This document shows positions 1 through 11,834 of a stretch of DNA of 64,000 nucleotides, in pieces. A program made the position numbers and the translations under genes. Source of the DNA: Dasyornis broadbenti. Lineage: Eukaryota; Chordata; Aves; Passeriformes; Dasyornithidae. The stretch is from NCBI GenBank assembly GCA_013397935.1, contig VZRN01001305.1, forward strand, positions 614,476 to 678,475, read 5' to 3'. The notes beneath the pieces were generated by a model. That model searched no databases and had not been told where the DNA came from. It worked only from the letters and a program-made list of their open reading frames with translations. Positions within the stretch are counted from its first letter, which is position 1. The number at the start of each line of letters is the position of its first letter.

Positions 1-1430
1 ACATCCCTTCTCTGGCAGCAGAGGTGGCACTTGCCATCTTATGCAGCAGATGCTTGGGGACCATCCCAAGTACCTGTTTGGTGACAGAGCCACCCCACCA
101 GAGATGGCCGGGCAGCCAAGACACTGCAGCAGCAGGAGGCTTGGCTGGGACTGGAGTAGCTTTGCAGAGCTCCTGGCAGTCCTTCAGGGAAACACGCCCA
201 GGAGGAGAGTTGTCTACAACATGAGGAGATGTTCTCGCTTCCTGTTGCTGCAGAGTGTGCCTGAACTTGGATGAAGGCAGTCTGGAACAGGCTGCAGCCG
301 TGCTTTTGGTTGTCTCTAAAAGGTTCTGGGCAGAAATTGCCATCAGTGTTAGGCAGGTGCCCAGAAGTTCTGATTACAGTGGTCCTTTCTGTGAGTGCAG
401 GAGGCCTGAGATGATGCCTCCTCCTGGCTGATGCAGTACCAGCTCCTTTGCAGCTGAGCTCATTGGAGTTCCTAAATGAGGCTGCAGAGATCAAGCTCTA
501 GGTAGCTGTTAGTTAAGGCTGTGGTTCCTAATCAGCTGGCATTAGTGAGGCTTGGGAAATTACCCCAGTTGCTCTTGAGTTGAGGGTGGGAATGTTAAGC
601 CTTATCTATTTGAAAGTATATTTATAACCTGCCATTGAAGGGTTTGTCCAGGCCTGTGTGAAGCACAGCTAGGGACCTCTTCAGGAGCAGTGTATGTTTT
701 GTGAAGACTTTGTCATTACAGTTTTTCCCCTCTGTAGTTCTACCATTGTAAGCCTCAAGGCTCTGTGTGTCTTTCTCTCTTAGCTGGTTTTAACTCTTGT
801 CATTTAAATGTGTTGGGGATTGGCTGGGCTGCAATAAGCTGAAGTCCAAAGCAGCTTATATTTAACACTCTCCAGAGAGAGACTGGAGCCTGGCATGCTC
901 ATGCGGAGTAACGAGCTCTGGTCTTTCAAGGACAACCCACTTGTTCCATGGGCTGCCGGATGCCGGCAAGGAGTGGTTGGGTGGGTGGAACCCTCTCTTG
1001 CTGGGTGGGAGAGAACAAATGCTCCAGCACAGGCTTCTCTGCCTTGGCTGTGGAGCCTGGCAGCAAGCACTCAGAGCTGGCTGGCTTGGCCTAAAGATTA
1101 CAAGTTAGTATTTATCTTCTGGTTTGAGGAAGAAGACTTAGAAAGCAGAGGACTGAAGAGCAGAGAGGACTTCCACTGTTCTCGTGCTAGTCCTTGTCTA
1201 CCAGAAGCACTAAGTCATATAATCCTGCCCATAAACTCATTTTAGTATTTTTACTGCACCACCTGCTCCAAATAAACTGGAGGTATGGTTTAAACTCATT
1301 TGGAAACAAGAAGCTAAAGTTTAGACTTTCTCCATATGGAGACTCCTCATGAAATGAAGGAAAATCAAGGGAAACACTGATTCATCTCTTTTGGTAGATT
1401 GCTGTATCACCAGCCTCTCCATTTTGGAAG

Positions 1431-1474
1431 AATTATGAACCATGATTATGAACCATGAATTCATAATTATGAAC
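1431..1474 (+). repeat. Short imperfect tandem repeat (ATTATGAACCATG unit)
   Basis: The 13-base unit ATTATGAACCATG occurs twice back to back. An interrupting AATTCATA and a third partial unit, ATTATGAACTG, follow. This looks like replication slippage. No function is visible. Confidence 0.85.
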
Positions 1475-1765
1475 TGCTGCCAGCATTCCAAAAGGAGAAG
1501 ATTTTTACAGAGAAACTGTGCATGTGTAGAACTTAGGCCTCTGCTCTTGAGGGCCGTGTTACCTGCTTGAAATGGGAAAAATAAAGAGTCCTACAGTGTG
1601 TCTTTGCAGACCATACCTATCAGCTCTTCCAGGCATGCTGGGGCTTTCTAAAGAGACTAGGAGAGACAATCTATCTGTCTTTGAGGAGTAGCCTGAGAGA
1701 TTTCTGGTATTAGCAGCAGCAGCGTCCTGCTGCCAGCAACCATGATGTGGTAAGGCACCGGGGGT

Positions 1766-1824
1766 TCCTTTTCTTGGTTTTTTGTTTGTTTTTTTTTTTT
1801 TTCCCCGTTTGTTCTTTTTTTTTT
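1766..1824 (+). repeat. T-rich tract
   Basis: The stretch is mostly T, with runs of 14 (1789-1802) and 10 (1815-1824). It is low-complexity sequence within intron 3. A further run of 14 T lies at 2821-2834. Confidence 0.85.
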
Positions 1825-4800
1825 ACCCCAACACAAGGATTTTGATAGTGTTTGCAATCAGGCTGTATTGTAGCTGTGATCTATGACAACTATGGATGTA
1901 GACTTGTTAGATCCTCCATATTTATCTTCTTAAACAGAAAAATTGTTTAATGTTGACTCAGCCTAAAGATGCAACAAAGGATGTCGTTGTTTCAGTGGGT
2001 TTGACTGTACAACTATATTGTCTGACTGGATACTTAAGAACACATCCACCAGCATGTACTGCAAGCTTTTTTCTGGTGCCTGGATTGCACTGCCTGTATT
2101 TGCCAATGTAACTCTGGTTTATAAAACATTTTATAAACTTTAACCCTTCATTTACATCTGTATTGCATCACCCATGTTTCTTGCAGCCAGAGGTATTTGG
2201 ACTCTTGCCTGACTACTTCCTAAATGAATGAATGTGACCTCATACATTTAAAATGACACATGGCAGATATTTCTGGGTTTATCAGTAATAGAGAGCAAGA
2301 ATTGCTTACATTTCTATCTGTCTTGTTTGGGTCAGGGGGGAGGAGAGTTGGGGTTAGGTATCACCATACTCAGTGATTCAATCTGTCACATGCCTGAGTC
2401 TGAGATGGCACTGCTGGCAGACTACATGTATCTCTGTGGGTGGCAAGGCAGCTGTTAAAGGCGGTGGTTTTATATCTCTATTCACCTTCTAAACCATAAG
2501 GGAGGGTGAAATGGGAGGTAAATGACTGGAGCAGAAAAAGTCTCCAGCCTTTTGAGCACAGAAGTGAAGAGTCCATCAGGTTCAGCCCTTACCTGGCTGG
2601 AGAATAGGGTAGGGAAATTATGCTGTTTCTGAAAGACATTATTTCACTGTCAGTAGGCTTTGAATAAATGAAAGAGCCCACGCTGACCGCTTCCTTCTCC
2701 AGTGAAGAAGCAGCACAGCCCCTCCTAAGGTCTAGATTTTGGTTTACAGCCAGGCAAAGTAGTTCCTCCAGGTTGTCTCCTCTTCTGAACTGGTGGCTAA
2801 TCTACTAAATAACGAGCCTCTTTTTTTTTTTTTTAGAAACCTTCAAATGATGAAGCATTAGCTCCTAAACAACCTAGGGAAGCAGCATCTGGTGTGTCTA
2901 TTAAGCCATATGCACTCAAATTCAATATAGCAACAGAAAAAGACAGGGTGAACATTAATTAAGAAGTCCACTGATAATAAGAACTGACTCCTGTAGAGAT
3001 GATCTGTACTTGAAATACAGTTTGATTTTAAAAATAGAAAAAGAGATTAAAAGAAAAAAAACTAATTGGCAAAAGCTGAACTTCGAATATTCTTGAAGAA
3101 ACCCAACCTAAATAGCTCACAAAAAAACCCCGACAAAAACATCCTAACACATTTGGGCTGTGGATGGATGTGTGTTCAGGTATATGTGTCTGTGAAGCTA
3201 TCTGGTATATATTTAAGATATGACCTTTGAATAATGTTTCATAACTAGGCAAGGAGATGAAGATATAAACATGGATACCTGGTTGGTATTGTGCAGAGGT
3301 GCTCTACAGGGTGATGTGGATTTAGTACTGTGGATAGAAGAGAAGGATGTCAGACCTGAGATCAACACCTGGTGGATTCCTGTATTGGGGTACATTCTGT
3401 TCCCTTGATGATTTCTTCAGCCCAGCTGGCAGAAAGTTTCCCTGGACTAAGAAAGAAAAATCTGTGAGTCTCAGTTTAGATCAACTTGGCTAATAAGGGG
3501 AGTGAACTTCATTAGCAGGCTTGCACAAAAATAAAGACTCATTAATTTGCCCTGCTATCTGCTGCATTTTGATGTCCAGTTTTAGCAGAGTCAATTGGAG
3601 GATGTATTTTTGTGATGAAAAAGATTAATTTATGCACTGTAAGCTGTTCTTACAATTTGGCTTTGTTTCAGTCCTTGTCCCATTCTCTCTTCTGATCTCT
3701 TCCCCAGGGGAATTTTGACCCAAAGTCTGAGATGCTGCTATAAATTAGCCTGAAGAGGCAGCCATGGTGCTGTATGGGAAGAATGTAACTGAGTATTTTG
3801 AGGGTATATGAAGTAAGTGTATCATCAGCGAGGCTTAATGTTGTGGACATAGTTACTACAGCAACTGCCAAGTGTTCTCCATTAATGTTTCTGAACGAAA
3901 TTAGAAACTTTAAAAATTCTTCTCATAGCTTTGACTAAGATAACCTTTTGCAGAATGAAAATACCTGGACTTTGGACAAGAGAAGGAAATTATTTAAACG
4001 TATTAATTATCTAGCAATTCTTAGAGGAAAGATCATTCAGAATAAAATAGTTTCCAGTGAAAAATTTTTAGCAGCCATAATTATAGGTACTTCTCAGTAC
4101 TTTGCTGTAAAAGAATCCAGATGATGAGTAACGGGAGTGTGTCCAAGTTCTCCCAGTGCCCATTATTCCTCTTGGCAAAATAAACTCATGGGTTCTAGTA
4201 ACTCTTTAATAAAAGTCTAACAATTTTGCAGATGTGTTGGAGACCATTTATGCGTGCCTTTTCCACATATGGAAAGCCCTTCTGTGATAAGCAGGTTCTT
4301 TCTACCATGTGTTGCATCATGGAAAATTGTTGGTCTGAGTTTCTTATCGTACCAAAGCCAGGAGCAAAAAGCAGGAAACAAAACCTTCTCTCCTCTTCCA
4401 GCACAACCAGATGCAAAAAGATGTAACTAACATCTTGAATGGGAAAGGAGTGGTATCCGTTGCATGTATGTTAACATGTGCATATTTATGTGTGTGTATA
4501 CTCGTGCATTTGTGTAGATATTCTGATTTTTGAAGAGAGGAATCCTGAAGTTGAAATGAAGACTGGAAAAAATACAGAACAGGGTTTTTTTGGGTTTTTT
4601 TCTCTTCCATTGGACTAGCTGAGCCTGTCTTAATATAAATCTGTGTTATGAGAAAACGAGTTTGAAAGCGATGCTTTTGCTTTATGGAGCCAGCATAGTG
4701 CACCAGACTACTCCATTGTAAACTCAAAGAAAAAAGAAAAGCAGAGAGAAAATTAAAATATTTTTAAATAGTCTCTGCATGAAAATGCTTCAGCACCTCT

Positions 4801-7800
4801 CCTTTGGATACCAAAGATACCAGGATGCACATTTTTGGTGCTAAAGGAAGCAGTTTTTCCAGCCCATGGCAAAGAGTGATTGCTGCTCTCATGTTCATGG
4901 GGGCAGTTGCTCACATCTTCCCATTTATAAACAGCTTTAAAAGAGCCTCTGGTTTATGATAGTAAGTGGAATGTCTGAATGCTCGTGCCTGGAGATGTGC
5001 AGGATGAATGCAAACCACAGCTTGCCTTGAGATGCGGGCATGTCTGCTTGCTCCTGAAAGATAAATTATCTCAGAGACAGGGTTGTCTTGTAAAGCAGCA
5101 TACACTAAAGGCCAGGAGGTCTCACCTACTCAGCAGGGTCCTGTTTAATGCAAATGTGATACAGAAGTGGCCCAGATATTGGCAATCTGACTGAGAGCTG
5201 AACTACATTGGCTCAAGAGACTAAGCCAGCCTTTCTCATTGTATTGCACTCATGGGAGCTGGATTAAAACTGAAGTCTTTTGTTTTGGTTATTTGTCTCT
5301 ACCTTGTCTCTCCCTGGTGTGCAGCTGTTAAAAAGCACAGCACTTCCAGTTCCTACCATGGAGAAGTCAAAAGGAATCTGCAGGTGGTGTTTCAGACTGA
5401 CGTGGCTGCAGTAGAGCCATGCAATGAACTGACAATGACTTGTGCTTAGCTGTAGTTGGCAACAGCCGCTGCCTCACCAGACTTGGTAGCATTGCCAGAT
5501 GTTGTGAGCCACCAAGTTACAGGCTGTTGATTGCCTTGGTTGTCATTATTAATCTTATTTCAGATTTTGTGATTTCCATTGCCACAAATGTCCCTTGCCG
5601 TGCCACTCTGCAGAAATTAATAGAATAGGTAGTTTTGGAAGGCTTTTGGCTTTGCTTCCAGTGATAGGTTTGAATACATGAAAATAGTCTTCCTGCACTG
5701 TGGAGAAATACACTCCTAGCACTGTGCTGGAGTCGGCAAGGATAAATCACTGCATGACTTCTCCCTGCCCGGAAGACTTCCTTATTGGTTAGGTAAGTGA
5801 ATTTGCCTTGAAAACATCCAGCAAATTCAACTGTTGATGGTTTTAAACTCCACAAAGCAAATCTGTGTATCTGCAGGAGGATTCTCCTGCTTCATTCACC
5901 TGCAGTCAAGGTTGAAAGATTAAAAAGGGTCAGAAATGTATTTGACATCTGTGGCACAACCATGCTCAAATCTTCGTCTTGGGGAAGGGAGGGCCTCTAG
6001 GTAATGGGATTTAGAAAGTTTCTGTCCTCTTTAAGACCTTGTTAGGTGATGTGATTGCCTTGCCACCTAGTAGCAGGCCAATAATGAGACTTTTGATGGC
6101 TGTCACTCAGCAGGGAAGTGAATGAAGTTAGATGATGGTGATAAATTGCTTGCCATGTTGGCTGCAGAAGGGGTTAGGACAGGGCAATTGTCTGCCTGAA
6201 GCAATGTGGAGCAGGTGAACTCACACCTTTGCTCAGTAATGGGAAATGCATTATATTAGACCTAATCTGGGCATGCATGTGAGATCGAGTGCTGCAAGGT
6301 ATTGCAGGGTTATTATTGTAATAAAATCCTTAAAAAGCAGGAAAAAAAGCTAGGTAGTAAGCAGAAATATCTTAATTTGTCTGACAAGGCCAGTAGAGTT
6401 CTAAAGAACAGCATTGCCAGCAAGTTCCTGGCCCTACATTTCTTTTCTTTCTCCGCTTAATTTTTTTCCCCAGTTTTCTTTGTGCAAAGTTATTTTGGCC
6501 CTCTCCAGCAAATGTTTCACACCTTTCCATCATGACTTTCATTCTCTCTTACTATGGATTCCTTGCTCACTGCAGTGGCTCCTTGGCCATGAGTACCTTA
6601 GCTGACTTTTGCCCTGGTCACATCACGGGTGGGCATGTTGAGCAGTGTTGCTTGAGATGGGGTGATGCTCCAGGGGAAAACGTCAAGGAAAGGGTATTCC
6701 CCTAAGGATGTAAAGTGCACATAGTGGAGAAAAGCTTACCAGAAATGGTCCAGAAAAATGATGCAACTATGAGAAGATAATACATCCGGACATTTTCAAA
6801 GGGAGCTATTCTTGGGTCTGGAGTTGGAGGATCATCTGAACTTTTCCTGACTGAATCTCTCTTATCAGTAGGATTTTGTTTACTTCCCTGCCTTTCATTG
6901 CTGGAGAGATTAAAGAATAGGTTCTTTTCCATGTCCCCAGTTGCTGAGATGTGACAAGTGGGGTCTTTGAGCTACATCCATACCACACTCAGGATGAGCT
7001 GGACAAATACTCTCCTTGCTTTGGGTGTTGTCTGTAATGCAAAGGATGTAAATATTCATTTGTTTTCTATTCAGTTTTGAGCAGAATTAATCCTGAGTCA
7101 AACAAAATTATAGTGTAAGCCCTAAACCAGCAAATCATCTTCCAGGCATTCATTCTGACTCCTTAGAAGTAGCTGCTCAACTGTCCAAATTGCTGTATAG
7201 CTATACAAGCCTGACTAATTTTGTTTTCCTAATTAAGGCCTTGTTGGTTGCTTTGAATTTTTAGAGTTAGATTTTCAAGAGAAGCAAATTAAAGTTAGGT
7301 TTCTAAACTTGTATCCAGATACATGAGTGAAAGCTGTAGAGTAAACCTTCTGTCCTATTGAAGCTAATGGTGAGGCTTTAATCATTCTTGGTTTTCTGAA
7401 AGGGTTTATTAAGTGCCCAGGAATAATTAGGCACTTGCAACACAAGACAAAACCTCACATACCTTTCTTGCCTAAGTATACGACTTTTCAAAGCGGTTAG
7501 TGGTACTGGGAGTGATTTGGACGTTTCTCTCCAAGCTGTTAAAGATTGGGCTTTTATGAGTGGACACACAGGACTTTTGAAAACCCAGTTCTTAGAAAGT
7601 TTTTTCTTGCTGGAATAAATTATTGTTTGCAAAGGATGCTAAGTATTTGCTAAATTGGAACATTTTTTGGTTTTAGAGGGCAAATGTTGCCATTTTCTGT
7701 CTAGGAGGGAGTGGTAGCAGCCCAATAACATCCCCTTGCTGAATCAAAAGTGATCCAGAGAAATTTGCTGGATTTGGTTATGGAAAAAGAAGAGCCTACT

Positions 7801-10052
7801 TTAGCAGTATCCTTGATCAAATTTGAATTTGTAGCATGGAATAAAAAATGTCTTTCTTCATAAGGGGTATACTTTATGAATCAGTTCTCTGTGATGGTGG
7901 TTGATGGAGGCTTTATCATACAGAGCATATGCTTGGGAATTTAGTTTGGGCACAAACACAGCTGCAAAAATTTTGCCCAGCAGCAGAAATTTCCCCATGC
8001 CTGTTTTTCATGAAATCAGTGCGGGAACATGTATGTGCCTTCATACCTCAACAGCAAATGCTTGCATAGAAAGGAGGTGTCAAAGACAATTCTTCCCTGC
8101 AGGTTGCTTTTAAGAAATATTAATTGCTCGTAAAACTAGAGGCAAATAATAGAGAGGGTGAAAAGAGAAGGGAGAGTCTAAGAGTGAGTCTGAGATCCAA
8201 ATACGGTGTTGAGCTGAAGGCACTCACAGTAATCACCCTGCCATGAAACCCACAGGTAAACAGTTGGTGTCCTATTAACAGATGTTGTCACAACACAACA
8301 AAACCAAAAGAATTTTGTATGCATATGCCTGGCAAGGACCCTCACTTGCCTGCAACCCCTCAATTTCTCAGTTCATCTGAGTGCCAGTGGGTTGGATCCT
8401 GGTTTTGGGGCTCACCCAGGGGCTGTGGGGTGCCAGGCCTCAGGCATTCCTTGGGACTGCGGGCACAGAAGCAGTCTGCAGTTAGCGCTGCGTCTCTCTT
8501 GAGATGTACCTTGTGATAATCAGTTGATCCAGTAACACAATCAAACAGTCAGGATTTTAAAACTACCTTGATTTCTGAATTATAAATTGCAGTGAATTTT
8601 TCTTTAAAGCTGGTGTTCTTGTAGTGTGAGCAGATGTAGCTGGAGCAGCAACATGAAATCTTCCAGTGCTTATAGACCAGCACAATTTCCCATGCATATG
8701 GATGAAAACAGAGGAACTATTTGTATTTTCCCCAAAAGACTCTACCAATGTCTGACATGTTACCGCAGGTCTTCCAGCAGAATAACAAAGAAAACAATAG
8801 TTTTCCTCTGTGGTCTCATCGACTCTCTTTAAGAGTTCTGGCTTGGTATTAACAAGTAAACAATGTTTGCTTCTGCTAGATTGCCTTATGCTACAGAGAT
8901 AAAATAAAATTACCAGGAAGGGAAGGTTTTATAAATGAGTTACTGGGGCTTTTTTCCTTTCTGAAAACAACCCAAACCAAATGCTGCCAACCGAAAGGAA
9001 CGAGGAGAGAAGTCACTGAAGGAGTAGGTGATTAGATATATATTTATTGCATTTGTAGGAGTACATTATTGCTGATTCAATGAAATAAGAAAATTGTTTA
9101 GGCTTGCCTGAATGAGCATTACTTTATCTAATCAACCTTTTCTAAATTGGTCTTAATGTACTTCTATAAATACATTATTTCCAAACCCCAGGTTGTGTGG
9201 GCAGTGTCAGTTCTGCTCTGGCACTGAAGTATGCCCACCCTTTTGTTCCATGTTGGAAACATTATACCTTTCCCCACACACACCCTAGAAAGACGTTTGG
9301 AAATTGGTTGGAAGGATAATGGACTATGTGTGGCAGAGAGGGATGGGTTATTTAGTGGTGGGGTGCCCGCTTCTCTGTAGGCAGGCTGCTGAGCACAAGC
9401 CTGGTTTGGTGACGTTCTGGTACCTTCTCATGTCTTCCAGGCCAAGAGGACTTGGCATCCTTGTGCCCACGAGGTTTCTGGAGTAATTTGCTCTTCCTGG
9501 GGCATGGGAAGCAAAAATGCTTTGGCATTTAAGTCCTGAGAAAACTGTGGCTTGGGACTCAATTGCTGCCAGGCTCAATTTGGGACTTTTTAGAAGATGA
9601 CCTCCAAAACGTGACCCAGAAGGCTGATTTTGTGAGGAAAAAGAAGGATGCTCTGCCAGAGCTTTGCACAACCTCAGGCAGAGGAGCTGTGGTGATATTG
9701 ATTTGGGTGTGAGAAAGGGAAGAGCTGCAGTCAAATCCTGAAAGGAGCCATGTGGACTTTGCCCTGAGGAGCTGGAATCAGGGACTAAGCGCTCATCCTG
9801 GTGCTAGTGGGCAGGGAAATTTCTGGCTAAGCAGATAAAGGAGGGCTTGAGCACAGGGTGATGGTTCTTGCTTTGCTAGGAGAGCGTGCTCCTACCGGAA
9901 ATTAAGCTGGGACTGTTTCCTTAAAGACATTAAGTGGTTGTAATTGTGTTGTTATTAAACTGAGGTGATACGTCTAAAGGTCTTCATGCATGGATCATGA
10001 AAAAGCTAAGTAGCATTACAGGGCTGGGAAGTAATAAACCATGGATTCATAC

Positions 10053-10077
10053 AAAAAAAAAAAAAAAAAAAAAAAAA
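10053..10077 (+). repeat. Poly-A tract, 25 bases
   Basis: This is an uninterrupted run of 25 A, the longest homopolymer in the window. An AATAAA hexamer lies at 10033-10038, about 14 bases before the run, which is the spacing seen at the end of a polyadenylated RNA. The run is followed by CCCAAACCAACAACTC. It may be the tail of a retroposed RNA or a simple slippage tract. Confidence 0.95.
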
Positions 10078-11815
10078 CCCAAACCAACAACTCTTGTCAG
10101 TTTTGCCTTTGATAAGCAGTTAATTTATCTCAGAACTGGCAGAATTCCCTGTAGTTTGTGTAGGGAATTTCTAAGTTGTGCTATGAATATCAGAGTAATA
10201 TTTGGTTATCTGACACAACTGACAAGTGTTGGAGCATGACAACTATTGGGAAAGCAAATTCCAAAGGCAGGTTGAGTTTGAATATGTTATAAAGATGCTG
10301 TAGATGTGTATTATGGCAGAATAAAAGGCAGGATTGCTTTAGTTAACGATAGCAGAGGCTCTTTCTGCATTAGCAGGTGGGATGATGTCTTGGGAGTGGA
10401 TTCATAGGCTGCACCAGTGTGCTGTGAATTTTGCAAGGCCTCTGTTTTGTGCTGGCTGTAGCTTGGCCCCTTCAAAAAAGCTAGAGCAGGCACTGTGAGC
10501 AACAGTACACTTCCAGGACCAATATTCAGGTTGAGTTTTATCCCCCCACAAATCGATGGTTTGTGTTCTTTGTCCATGTGATGCTCAGTGGTTGGAGAGC
10601 AGTCCCGGGTAAGACTGTTGAGGGGACAAGGTATCATGGCACACAAGAATAGCTCATGCTGCTGAGGGACCTGACAAGCAGCACAAAATTAAATCTGTAA
10701 CATGGAAACTACAGCTGAGGAGCTCATGACTATTTGTTTAGGTGTTAAAATGCCTGTGGGGTTGGGGATCAGAAGGAAGGGTGCTGCAAGGGTGGCAAGG
10801 TAAGGTCTCTGAGGGGTAGGTGGTAGCTGTTGCACTGGAGGCCATGGCAGAAGAGCACACTTAAGAAACCTGACAACAAACAGACTGTATTTGATCCCTG
10901 CAAGGCAATATGAGAAATTTAATGCATGGCCTTCTGCAGAAGCAAAAACATCATCGTTTGTAACCTTTTAAGCAGCAATCTCATTGAAGGGAAATAACAG
11001 ATAGCAATCTGGGGTTTTATTTATTTGACATACTTTAGAATAAAGATGAGAGCTAGTTTCTACATTTGTTCGTCTTTGGAATGACATACGGCTCTCCAAG
11101 TAAGCCACACATAAGTTTCACAGACTGTGGTGGTCTGTTTTAGGTTTTTTAAGAGCTATCGAGTAAATCCAGAGACGAGCAGATAATATACTCAGTTTGA
11201 AAACGATAAGCATGGAGATATGAAAGTCATTCCTTTCTGTGCTGTTGAAATGGAAAGATTAGTGAAAATGTCATAGCTTAGAATTCATGATGCAATGTTT
11301 CCTTAATCAAGTATCAGAATAAATTGCCAGAGTACAGTATATTTCTTTTACATGAAAAGACTGTCTGAAGGCATGCTGAAACAGGTGCTATAAATATATG
11401 TAGAAACCCTTATACATAATGGTCTGCATTACAAGGCTTATCTCCTAATTGTGTTATGCCTGTGATTAGCTGCTATAAAATAGCTCAGCATACAACTTCA
11501 TAAATACTTGCCATAACATGCTCTTCATGCCCAAGCATAGTGCTGCCCATTTACCTTGGCTGGGGCTATGGCCCACGGGTGTTTGATGGTGCTGCATCCT
11601 TTGACTCTGGAGCAAGGAGGACTTAGAGGTTTACTTTTGCTTCAGAAGATGTCTTGGCGGTGCCTGCAAGTGATTTGATGCTTTCAGGTGCAAGTGGTGA
11701 GTGGCCATATCCATATTGCTTCTGTCATTCTTAGGAGATGTAGAAAATGCCAGATTTAGGAAGAAGGGGAGATAGAATTTGCATAATTGTGTCTTATACC
11801 TATAAATGTAAAAAA

Positions 11816-11834
11816 ATATATATATACACACACA
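11816..11834 (+). repeat. AT/AC compound dinucleotide microsatellite
   Basis: A short AT repeat passes directly into an AC repeat (ATATATATATACACACACA). It is probably length-variable between individuals. Confidence 0.85.

Noticed and set aside
39..494. 151-codon minus-strand ORF at the start of the window
   Set aside because: No recognisable protein features, it overlaps other open frames on the + strand, and it lies inside intron sequence. Probably chance.
2821..2836. T14 followed by AG, an acceptor-like site in intron 3
   Set aside because: The following sequence has no Eph-like coding. Poly-T plus AG arises often by chance in such introns.
5873..5890. Small hairpin GCAGGAG-loop-CTCCTGC
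   Set aside because: A 7-base stem is too short for a microRNA precursor, and there is no poly-T or other terminator context that would matter in an animal genome.
7194..7207. Perfect 14-base palindrome TGTATAGCTATACA
   Set aside because: Short AT-rich palindromes are expected by chance in 64 kb, and nothing around it suggests a function.
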